Source: Myxococcales bacterium (GTDB lineage Bacteria > Myxococcota_A > UBA9160 > JALSIO01). Taken from it: a DNA stretch of 14,619 nt. The DNA lies in the NCBI GenBank assembly GCA_026989995.1, contig JALSIO010000555.1, positions 1 to 14,619 on the forward strand, written 5' to 3'. Under the pieces are notes generated by a model. The model worked only from the letters and a program-made list of their open reading frames with translations, had not been told where the DNA came from and searched no databases. A program made the translations under genes and the position numbers. This document shows positions 1 to 5,500 of this stretch, piece by piece (the first letter of the stretch is position 1; the number at the start of each line of letters is the position of its first letter).

Positions 1-1136
1 ACGGATCCCGCGAGGTCGAGGGCGCCGTCGACCACGCCCGCGAGCGTGCCCCCCTCGGAGCCGCCGAGGTCCACCTCACCGAGCGCCGCATTCGCGGCGC
101 GAAGATCCATGCGCCCGCCCACGCCGTCGGCGCCCGGGACGCCGGCGAGCACGGGAGCGGCGAAGTCCGCATCGCCGGCGGTGACGTCCACGACGCCGCC
201 GAGGCCCTCGCCGTTTCCCTGCACATCGATGGGTCCGAGGACGCCCAGTGCCGCGCGCGCCTCCGCGAGCCCCGCCTCGACGAAGAGCTCCCCGCCGTCG
301 CCGTCCCCCGATCCGGAGAGATCGAGGGGGCCGGAAAGGTCGAGGGCGCCCGCCGCGTGGAGGTCCACCAGCCTCGCGCCGAAGCCGAACGAACCCCTTC
401 CGCGGGCGGTCACCCGGCCCAGGGTGATCGAGCCCAGGGTCTCCACCAGGATCTCGCCGGCCTCACCGCCGCTTGCGTCCACCTCGGCGAGGTCCACCGG
501 TCCGAAGCTCGCGACCTCGAGGACGCCACCCCCTCCCTCGAAACCGCCCCGCAGCCGGACGGGCCCTTCGAGGTCCACTCCGAGGAGAGCCCGGAGGGTG
601 ACGTCGCCGCCGAAGTCGAAGCGGCCGGCGCCGTCGAGGAGGAGACCCGCGGGCCCGCCGGTGATGCGCCCGCCCGTGGCCTCGAGGGTGAGGGCACCGG
701 CGTCGGCGCCGGAGAGGTCGATGGCCCAGGTGGCGGTGCCGGTGAGCTCGATGTTCCCGGTGGTGCGCACGACCAGCGTGCCGCCGCTCGCCCCCGCGCC
801 GCCCCGGCCGCGCACCTGGCCGGTGCCCCGGATCTCGAAGCGTTCGGCGAGGAGGGTGACCGCACCCGAGCCGAGGTCGAGCACGCCCTCGAGGACCACT
901 GCGCGGGGGCCGAAATCGAGCACGGAGCCGGTGTCCACCGGATGGGTGCCGGCCGGGATCACGCAGGGATCCCCGGTGCAGAGGTCGCCGGGCACCGTGG
1001 CGGCGGCACCCGGGGCCAGGGCGAGGAGGAGCGCGGGAAGCCGGGCCGCGGCCGCCGCCCTTCTGGCGGATCGATGGCTGCGCTGCTCCGCCCCCGGCCT
1101 CGCGGGCCCGCGGCGGTGCTCGGCTCGGCCCCGCAA
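1..1136 (-). CDS. Secreted beta-repeat (haemagglutinin/beta-helix-like) protein, N-terminal part, runs off left edge
   Basis: This minus-strand frame is open from about 1253 to the left edge with no stop, so only about 378 residues are visible. I chose the TTG at 1136-1134 because AAGGGAG lies about 7 bases upstream. An in-frame ATG at 1253-1251 has no ribosome site and would add a 39-residue Arg/Pro-rich tail. From the TTG start, residues 23-47 look like a signal peptide: a basic stretch, an Ala/Leu core (RLPALLLALAPGAAA), then likely cleavage before TVPGD. A CTGDPC pair of cysteines (54 and 59) follows. The rest is many short degenerate repeats of the pattern G-x-(V/L)-D-L-x-G, separated by Gly/Ala/Asp-rich turns and carrying very few aromatic residues. 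This is typical of right-handed beta-helix or filamentous-haemagglutinin-like surface proteins. I infer an exported adhesin-like or cell-surface protein. Its C-terminus, and so its anchor or secretion type, lies outside the window. Confidence 0.75.
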   Translation of the reverse strand, partial: MRGRAEHRRGPARPGAEQRSHRSARRAAAAARLPALLLALAPGAAATVPGDLCTGDPCVIPAGTHPVDTGSVLDFGPRAVVLEGVLDLGSGAVTLLAERFEIRGTGQVRGRGGAGASGGTLVVRTTGNIELTGTATWAIDLSGADAGALTLEATGGRITGGPAGLLLDGAGRFDFGGDVTLRALLGVDLEGPVRLRGGFEGGGGVLEVASFGPVDLAEVDASGGEAGEILVETLGSITLGRVTARGRGSFGFGARLVDLHAAGALDLSGPLDLSGSGDGDGGELFVEAGLAEARAALGVLGPIDVQGNGEGLGGVVDVTAGDADFAAPVLAGVPGADGVGGRMDLRAANAALGEVDLGGSEGGTLAGVVDGALDLAGS

Positions 1137-1150
1137 TCCGATCTCCCTTC

Positions 1151-1184
1151 CTCGCTTGTCTTCCTGGCTCGCTTGTCTTCCTGC
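1151..1184. repeat. 17-bp tandem direct repeat, two copies
   Basis: The unit CTCGCTTGTCTTCCTGG (1151-1167) is followed at once by CTCGCTTGTCTTCCTGC (1168-1184), matching at 16 of 17 positions. It is one of the less GC-rich stretches in the window and lies 15 bases upstream of the likely TTG start of the secreted repeat protein. On the minus strand it would fall in the 5' leader or core promoter of that gene. Two adjacent copies could be a regulator binding site or a simple slippage duplication. Confidence 0.7.
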
Positions 1185-1202
1185 CGCGGGCGCGCCCGCG
1201 GC
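1183..1202. repeat. 20-bp perfect palindrome
   Basis: GCCGCGGGCGCGCCCGCGGC reads the same on both strands and abuts the 17-bp tandem repeat. It has no loop, so in RNA it would have to open at the centre to form a hairpin. As DNA it could be a symmetric protein-binding site. Chance palindromes of G and C are commoner at this base composition, so a function is not established. Confidence 0.55.
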
Positions 1203-1585
1203 CCAGGCTCCCTGGCCGTGCCGGCGGCGGCCGGGCCCGGCGGCCTCGGGCATGGGTGGGTCCGGCGCGGCCGATGTGTCGGACCGCCCTCCCGGCCGGC
1301 TCCGGGTGGCGGCTCGCTTCCCTCCGGGGGTTCGTGGGTCGTCCGGCCCGAATGCGGCAGAATCGGGTTCCGGCCGGACGCGGCGCGTGGCCGGGCAGCA
1401 ACCGGCGCCGGCCTGGCCGGCGGACCAGGCCCCCGTTCTCGCCGCCCGCGGCACGAGGCATGGCGCGTCCAGCCGATTCGGGCCGGCGCGCCGCAGTCGG
1501 CAGCCCTGCCGGCGGGCGAGGGGCGGGCGCCCCGCGGGTCCGTCGCCAGCCCGGGGAGGCCGGGGGAGGGGAGCGCATCGGTTCC

Positions 1586-2425
1586 ATGCAGGCGGAAGGG
1601 GTGGCGGTGGTGACGGGAGCCGGCCGGGGGCTCGGCCGGGCGCTCGCCCTCGAGCTCGCTGGCCGCGGTTTCGAGGTGGAGGCCCTGGTGCGGCGCCCGG
1701 AGGCGGGAGAGGCGGTCCGGGCGGAGGGCGCGGCCCGCGGGCTTCGGGTCGGCTGGCGGATCCTCGACGTCGACGAGCCGGGTGACTACCAGCCGCCGGC
1801 AGGCCTGCGCGTCCTCGTCCACAACGCGGGGATCGACCGCGACTGGCTGCCCCTCGAGCTCTCCCGCGAGGCCGACTGGCGGGCGCTCTTCGAGACCCAC
1901 GTCTTCGGGCTCGTGGAGCTCAGCCGCCGGGCGCTCCCGAGGCTCCGCGAATCGGGAGGGGGCGTGCTCTGCGCGATCACCTCCTGTTCGATCCTGACGC
2001 CCATGCCGCTCTTCTCCGCCTACCGGGCGAGCAAGCTGGCGGTGAGCGCGCTGCTCGAATCGCTCGCCGTCGAGGTGGCGCCCTTCCACATCCGCGTCCT
2101 CGAGGTCCTGCCCGGGGCGGTTCGGACCGAGATGCTCGAGGCCGTCGCCGACCCCCTGCCCGCGGCCGCCCTCGGCCCGTACCGGGATCTCGCGAGCCGG
2201 GTGCAGCAGGCCCGGTCGGCCTCGGTCGGGCTCGGCGTGGAGCCCGCCGAGGCCGCGCGCCGCATCGCCGACGCCATCCTCGACGACTCGGCACCGCTCC
2301 GGGTCGCCTGCGATCCCATGGGTGCCTCGCTCCTCGGGGCGTGGCGCACCGGAGACGACGAGGGGCGGCTGCGCGGGATGATCGCGACCTTCGCGACGGG
2401 GCCCGCCGGGGGGCGGGGTGAATGA
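1586..2425 (+). CDS. Short-chain dehydrogenase/reductase (SDR), classical type
   Basis: This 279-residue protein is predicted to be a cytosolic NAD(P)-dependent oxidoreductase acting on a hydroxyl/keto group. The Rossmann cofactor motif TGAGRGLG is at residues 10-17, the acidic DVD turn at 61-63, NAG at 80-82, the catalytic Ser at 133 (ITSCS), and Tyr146/Lys150 in YRASK. The LPGAVRTEM stretch at 175-183 is the usual post-catalytic PG(x)VRT segment. The helix-alpha4 Asn of the SDR tetrad (NVxG) appears to be His105 (THVFG). The start is the ATG after a GGGAGGGGAG purine run, with a rather long spacing of about 12 bases. The stop overlaps the next start as ATGA. The substrate cannot be read from the sequence. 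The downstream kinase and small protein make an LvaD-like role (reducing a 4-ketoacyl-CoA to 4-hydroxyacyl-CoA) a testable inference. A general ketoreductase is the alternative. Confidence 0.93.
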   Translation: MQAEGVAVVTGAGRGLGRALALELAGRGFEVEALVRRPEAGEAVRAEGAARGLRVGWRILDVDEPGDYQPPAGLRVLVHNAGIDRDWLPLELSREADWRALFETHVFGLVELSRRALPRLRESGGGVLCAITSCSILTPMPLFSAYRASKLAVSALLESLAVEVAPFHIRVLEVLPGAVRTEMLEAVADPLPAAALGPYRDLASRVQQARSASVGLGVEPAEAARRIADAILDDSAPLRVACDPMGASLLGAWRTGDDEGRLRGMIATFATGPAGGRGE

Positions 2426-3249
2426 GCCGGCGGGGCCCCGGGACGGAGCCCGCAGCGGCGGCGACGATCCTCCTGCTCCGCGACGCCCCGCGGCCGCGGG
2501 GCGGGATCGAGGTCTTCCTGATCCGCCGGAGCGCGCGGCCGCCCTTTCCCGGCCTCCACGTCTTTCCGGGCGGGCAGGTGGATCCGCGCGACTCGGATCC
2601 CGAGCTCCTCGCCCGCGTGGCCGGGGTGGCGCCCGAGGAGGCGGACCGCGTGCTCGGCGTGGCGTCCGGAGGCCTTGCGATCTTCGTCGCCTGCGTCCGC
2701 GAATGCCTGGAGGAGGCGGCCGTTCCGCTTCTGGCCACGCGCACGGGTGAACCCGTGTTCCGGGCCCGGGGGGAGCTCGTCCGGGCCCTGCGCGAGACGC
2801 GTGCGCGTCTCAATGCGGGCGACCCGGCGGCCCTGCTCGCACTCTGTCGCCGCTTCGACCTCCGGCTCGCGGCGGACCGCCTCGTCTACCTCTCGCACTG
2901 GATCACACCCGAGGGCGCGCCGCGTCGCTTCGACACGCGGTTCTTCGCGGCGGCCCTCGCCCCGGGCGAGCGCGCAGAGCACGACGGTTCCGAGGCCGTG
3001 GAGGGGTTCTTTCTCGCCGCGGAGGAGGCCCTCCGCCGGGCGCGGGCCGGCGAGCTTTCGATGATCTCCCCCACGCTGCACCACCTCGAGATGCTGCGGC
3101 CGTTTCCGGACGTGGAGAGCTTCCTGGCCGCGCGGCGTGCGGTGGATCCCCGGAGCATCCCCACGGTGCGGCCGCGCTTCGTCCGGCAGGGCGGCCGCGT
3201 GGTCGAGGTGGTGGAGTCCGCGCCACGCGAGGAGGCCCCGGGTCGCTGA
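2422..3249 (+). CDS. Nudix hydrolase, NUDT19-like (probable CoA/acyl-CoA diphosphatase type)
   Basis: This 275-residue protein is larger than a minimal Nudix domain and has the layout of the NUDT19-like family: an early VFPGGQVD (47-54), an insertion, then the catalytic helix RECLEEAAV (93-101), which corresponds to REUxEExGU with Ala in place of the last Gly. WITPEG..RRFDTRFF at 160-175 and the SPTLHHLEML stretch near 216-225 are further family features. NUDT19 relatives cleave the diphosphate of CoA or acyl-CoA to give phosphopantetheine derivatives and 3',5'-ADP. The substrate here is inferred from the family only. The ATG overlaps the SDR stop (ATGA), so the two genes are probably co-translated. 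In an acyl-CoA gene group it could clear unwanted or dead-end CoA esters. Confidence 0.9.
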   Translation: MSRRGPGTEPAAAATILLLRDAPRPRGGIEVFLIRRSARPPFPGLHVFPGGQVDPRDSDPELLARVAGVAPEEADRVLGVASGGLAIFVACVRECLEEAAVPLLATRTGEPVFRARGELVRALRETRARLNAGDPAALLALCRRFDLRLAADRLVYLSHWITPEGAPRRFDTRFFAAALAPGERAEHDGSEAVEGFFLAAEEALRRARAGELSMISPTLHHLEMLRPFPDVESFLAARRAVDPRSIPTVRPRFVRQGGRVVEVVESAPREEAPGR

Positions 3250-3255
3250 GGGCGC

Positions 3256-3280
3256 GGGGCCGGGGGGGGGCGCCGCGGGG
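3256..3280 (+). other. G-rich tract with four-tetrad G-quadruplex pattern
   Basis: Just after the Nudix stop the plus strand holds GGGG, CC, a run of nine G, CGCCGC and GGGG. This can be parsed as four G4 runs with loops of 2, 1 and 6 bases. It would be in the sense RNA between the Nudix and kinase genes. Folding in vivo is unproven, and the G9 run could also be a slippage site, although it lies outside coding sequence. Confidence 0.45.
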
Positions 3281-3299
3281 CGCAACCATCGGCTGCGCC
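3279..3299 (+). terminator. Small hairpin between Nudix and kinase genes
   Basis: GGCGCA (3279-3284) pairs with TGCGCC (3294-3299) around a 9-base loop. There is no T run, so it is at best a weak or factor-assisted terminator or attenuator. It overlaps the end of the G-rich tract. Its position in the 96-base gap suggests that expression of the kinase pair may be adjusted separately from SDR-Nudix. Confidence 0.25.
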
Positions 3300-3345
3300 T
3301 CCCGGAACGCTTGCACGGGCGCCGGGTGCGGCCCATCTTCGGGGT

Positions 3346-4401
3346 GTGGCCGCTCCCGTCCCGGATGCGTCGCACGCCGAGCTCGCTTCGAGGCTCGAGT
3401 CCTACCTTCGCCCGCGGTTTGCCGATGCCGACGAGCTCGCCGTCGAGCAGCTCGAGCGGATCTTCGGCGGTGCGTCGCGGGAGACCTACCGTTTCGTCGT
3501 GCGCACGCGGAGCGGGGGCGGGGAGGAGCGCCGGCATCTCATCCTGCGGCGCGATCCGGACGGGAGCCTCATCGAGACGGAGCGGGCGGTGGAGTTCGCC
3601 GCGTACCGGGCCTTCCACGGGACCGCCGTCCCCGTCCCCGAGGCCCTCTTCCTGGAGGAGGACCCGGAGCCGCTGGGCCATCCCTTCTTCATCATGGAGG
3701 AGCTTCGCGGCTTCGAGTCGAGCCCGCAGGCGATCACCCAGCCGCCCTACGCGGCCCACGCCGCGCGCTTGGCGCGGCGCAAGTGGACCATCCTCGGGGA
3801 GATCGCCCGGGCGGATCCCAAGGCCCTCGGCCTCGCCGAGCGGATGGAGCCGGTGGCGCCGGAGCAGTGCCACGAGCGGGAGCTCGCCTACTGGGAGGCG
3901 CGCATCGATCGGGACGAGATGTGCCCCCAGCCCGTCATCCGCGCGGCGATCCGCTGGCTCCGGCGCCATCCGCCGCCGCCCGCGCAGAAGATCTCGGTGG
4001 TGCACGGCGACTTCCGCACGGGGAACTTCCTATACGATGCCGAGGGTGAGATCCACGGCATCCTGGACTGGGAGATGGCCCACCTCGGCGATCCGCTCGA
4101 GGACCTCGCCTGGAGTCTCAACCCGGTGTGGCGCTGGGCGCGGGACGAACGAGCGGGGGGGCTCGCACCGCGAGAGGAGGCCATCCGGATCTGGGAGGAG
4201 GCCAGCGGCCTGCGGGCCGACCCGGAGGCGCTCCGGTGGTGGGAGCTCTTCTCGAGTGTGAAGGGGCAGGCCATCTGGATCTCCGGGGCCCGGGAGTTCA
4301 GCACGGGCCGGAACCAGGACCCGATCCTGGCCCTTTCGAGCTGGCTCATGGGCAACAGCCAGGACCGGGCCGCGCTGCTCACCCTGGGGCGGCTGCCGTG
4401 A
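3346..4401 (+). CDS. APH-fold phosphotransferase, ACAD10/11 N-terminal-like kinase (LvaA type)
   Basis: This 351-residue protein has an aminoglycoside-phosphotransferase/kinase fold. Seen: a Gly-rich GGASRETY loop (41-48), the LILRRD strand (65-70), PVPEALFLEEDPEPLGHPFFIMEE in the family's N-lobe-to-hinge position (from 96), the catalytic loop HGDFRTGN with H220, D222 and N227, the metal-binding ILDWE with D241, and HLGDPLEDLAW (246-256). The spacing and the PFFIMEE/GDPLEDLAW wording match the kinase half of ACAD10/ACAD11 and their stand-alone bacterial relatives rather than antibiotic-resistance enzymes. LvaA of Pseudomonas putida, of this general type, phosphorylates the 4-hydroxyl of 4-hydroxyvaleryl-CoA. 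The only usable start is the GTG at 3346; its ribosome site (CGGGG) is weak and very close. The stop overlaps the next start as GTGA. The substrate is inferred; a 4-hydroxyacyl-CoA is the best guess. Confidence 0.9.
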   Translation: MAAPVPDASHAELASRLESYLRPRFADADELAVEQLERIFGGASRETYRFVVRTRSGGGEERRHLILRRDPDGSLIETERAVEFAAYRAFHGTAVPVPEALFLEEDPEPLGHPFFIMEELRGFESSPQAITQPPYAAHAARLARRKWTILGEIARADPKALGLAERMEPVAPEQCHERELAYWEARIDRDEMCPQPVIRAAIRWLRRHPPPPAQKISVVHGDFRTGNFLYDAEGEIHGILDWEMAHLGDPLEDLAWSLNPVWRWARDERAGGLAPREEAIRIWEEASGLRADPEALRWWELFSSVKGQAIWISGAREFSTGRNQDPILALSSWLMGNSQDRAALLTLGRLP

Positions 4402-4841
4402 AGCCGGATCCCACCCGCTTCCTCGAGGTGGCCGCGGGCCACCTGATGGCGCGCGCGGCGCCGCTCCTTCCCGCCTACGAGCAGTCCTCGGCGTCGGTGA
4501 TCGGCCTCCTGCTGACCGCCGTGGCCGAGGAGTTCGGCCGCGCGGCGGCCCGCCGCATGGACGAGAACCGGGCCCTCCGGGCCCTGTTCGCCGAGGCCGC
4601 CGCCGCGGTCGAGGACGCGGCGCTCGCCGCCCGGCTGCGGGAGGCCGCGGAGGGCGGGGATCCCGACCTCCGGGTGGAGGCGCTCGAGGCCACCAACGCG
4701 GACCTGCGGGCGCTGCTGATCGAGCTCCACGCGCACGTGGAGGGCCTGGCCTCCGAGGCCGCGCGCCGGATCGAGGAGGCGATCTGGTCCGAGCTGGTGC
4801 GCTCCACCGAGCGGCGCCGGCTCACCCTCCAGATCTTCTAG
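4398..4841 (+). CDS. Small helical protein coupled to the kinase (possible LvaB-like partner)
   Basis: This 147-residue protein has no enzyme motif I can recognise. It looks entirely alpha-helical and rich in Ala, Glu, Arg and Leu, with heptad-like helices at about 30-82 and 91-138 and a short LTLQIF tail. There is no signal peptide or membrane segment. It starts at a GTG that overlaps the kinase stop (GTGA), a strong sign of co-translation in fixed ratio. In the levulinate operon the kinase LvaA needs a small partner, LvaB, encoded next to it, and small proteins of unknown function commonly follow this kinase type. Position and size therefore suggest a kinase partner or activator. I cannot show sequence homology to LvaB by eye. 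A kinase-linked protein of unrelated function is the alternative. Confidence 0.85.
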   Translation: MKPDPTRFLEVAAGHLMARAAPLLPAYEQSSASVIGLLLTAVAEEFGRAAARRMDENRALRALFAEAAAAVEDAALAARLREAAEGGDPDLRVEALEATNADLRALLIELHAHVEGLASEAARRIEEAIWSELVRSTERRRLTLQIF

Positions 4842-4845
4842 CGCG

Positions 4846-4875
4846 GTCCGGGCGAGCGCGGCGGCCGGCCCGGAC
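4846..4875. terminator. Bidirectional terminator hairpin between convergent genes
   Basis: GTCCGGGC (4846-4853) and GCCCGGAC (4868-4875) form a perfect 8-bp stem around a 14-base loop. It fits neatly between the stop of the small kinase-partner gene (4841) and the stop of the convergent DoxX-like gene (4879). No T run follows on either side, as is common in very GC-rich genomes. The position makes termination for both strands likely. Confidence 0.55.
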
Positions 4876-4878
4876 GGA

Positions 4879-5283
4879 TCAGGGAGCGGGGGAGGGCTCC
4901 CGCTCCGGGCGCGTGTGCCAGAACGCCCAGGCGATGAGCAGCGCCTGCACCGGAAGCCGGGCGGTGTTGAGCGCGGCATTTCCGGTCCCCGGCTGGCCGC
5001 CCGGAAGGCCCAGGTTCTCCGCGGCGACGTAGAGGTTGGCCGGGAAGACGGCGATCAGGAGGGCGATCACGCCCCAGGCGGCGAAGATCCGCGTCCGTGG
5101 CTCGAGCAGGTACACGCCGAGCACGATCTCCGCGAGTCCGGAGAGCAGGTTCAGCCACTCGGGGTCCGGGAGCCCCGGCGGGATGATGGCCAGGTAGAAC
5201 TCCGGTCGGACGAGGTGGTTGAAGCCCGCGAGCACGTAGAAGAGGGCCATGACCACGAGGGACGCGCGCTTGACTCGGCTCAC
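4879..5283 (-). CDS. DoxX-like four-helix membrane protein
   Basis: The product is 134 residues from a GTG at 5283-5281, chosen because GGGAGG lies about 5 bases upstream. An ATG ten codons earlier has no ribosome site. Four hydrophobic helices are visible: about 8-24 (LVVMALFYVLAGFNHL), 42-60 (WLNLLSGLAEIVLGVYLLE), 67-86 (IFAAWGVIALLIAVFPANLYV) and 108-121 (LPVQALLIAWAFWH). The NHLVRPEFYLAIIPP loop after helix 1 and the AEIVLG helix are typical of DoxX/DoxD-like small membrane proteins, whose biochemical role is mostly unknown. It is a single gene, convergent with the kinase group and divergent from the HD-GYP gene. It probably sits in the inner membrane. Confidence 0.88.
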   Translation of the reverse strand: MSRVKRASLVVMALFYVLAGFNHLVRPEFYLAIIPPGLPDPEWLNLLSGLAEIVLGVYLLEPRTRIFAAWGVIALLIAVFPANLYVAAENLGLPGGQPGTGNAALNTARLPVQALLIAWAFWHTRPEREPSPAP

Positions 5284-5500
5284 GGACACCTCCCTGCAGG
5301 GCCTCGGCACCACCGCAGCGGGTCGGCGAGGCCGAGCGTAGCAGGTGGGTCCCCGATCCCCGGCTCGGGGTTCGGCCGGAGGGCGGGCTCGGGGGAGGCC
5401 CCGAGGTCGGCGCCGGCGGCCACGAGCATGCGTCGGGGGGCCGACCAGGGGTTCAGCTGCGGGTTCACCCGACCGATCCCGTGGGCTCGGGAGACGGGCC

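Larger units (their letters stand above)
1137..1585. other. Divergent intergenic region, no gene recognised
   Basis: This 449-base stretch separates the minus-strand secreted-protein gene from the plus-strand SDR gene. The long open frames crossing it on both strands translate to Arg/Pro/Gly-rich sequence without family features, as expected by chance at this GC content. It should hold both promoters, but I could not recognise a convincing -35/-10 pair. Its visible structures are a 17-bp tandem repeat (1151-1184) and a 20-bp palindrome (1183-1202), both on the side nearer the secreted-protein gene. Confidence 0.6.

Noticed and set aside
1151..1184. Tandem repeat as a possible CRISPR remnant
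   Set aside because: There are only two directly adjacent copies with no spacers and no nearby cas genes.
1355..1364. CAGAAT as a -10 box for the SDR gene
   Set aside because: No acceptable -35 at the right distance; one weak hexamer in this composition is not evidence of a promoter.
46..1785. Long plus-strand open frame over the left end
   Set aside because: It translates to Pro/Ser/Arg-rich sequence without domains and is antisense to the secreted beta-repeat protein, then out of frame with the SDR. It is a by-product of high GC content.
2020..4005. Long minus-strand open frame opposite SDR, Nudix and kinase genes
   Set aside because: It is His/Arg/Gly-rich with no recognisable motif, and covers genes with clear catalytic signatures on the other strand.
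3346..4401. Kinase as an aminoglycoside-resistance gene
   Set aside because: It shares the fold and the HGDxxxxN motif, but the PFFIMEE and GDPLEDLAW segments and the acyl-CoA context match the ACAD10/11-type kinases instead.
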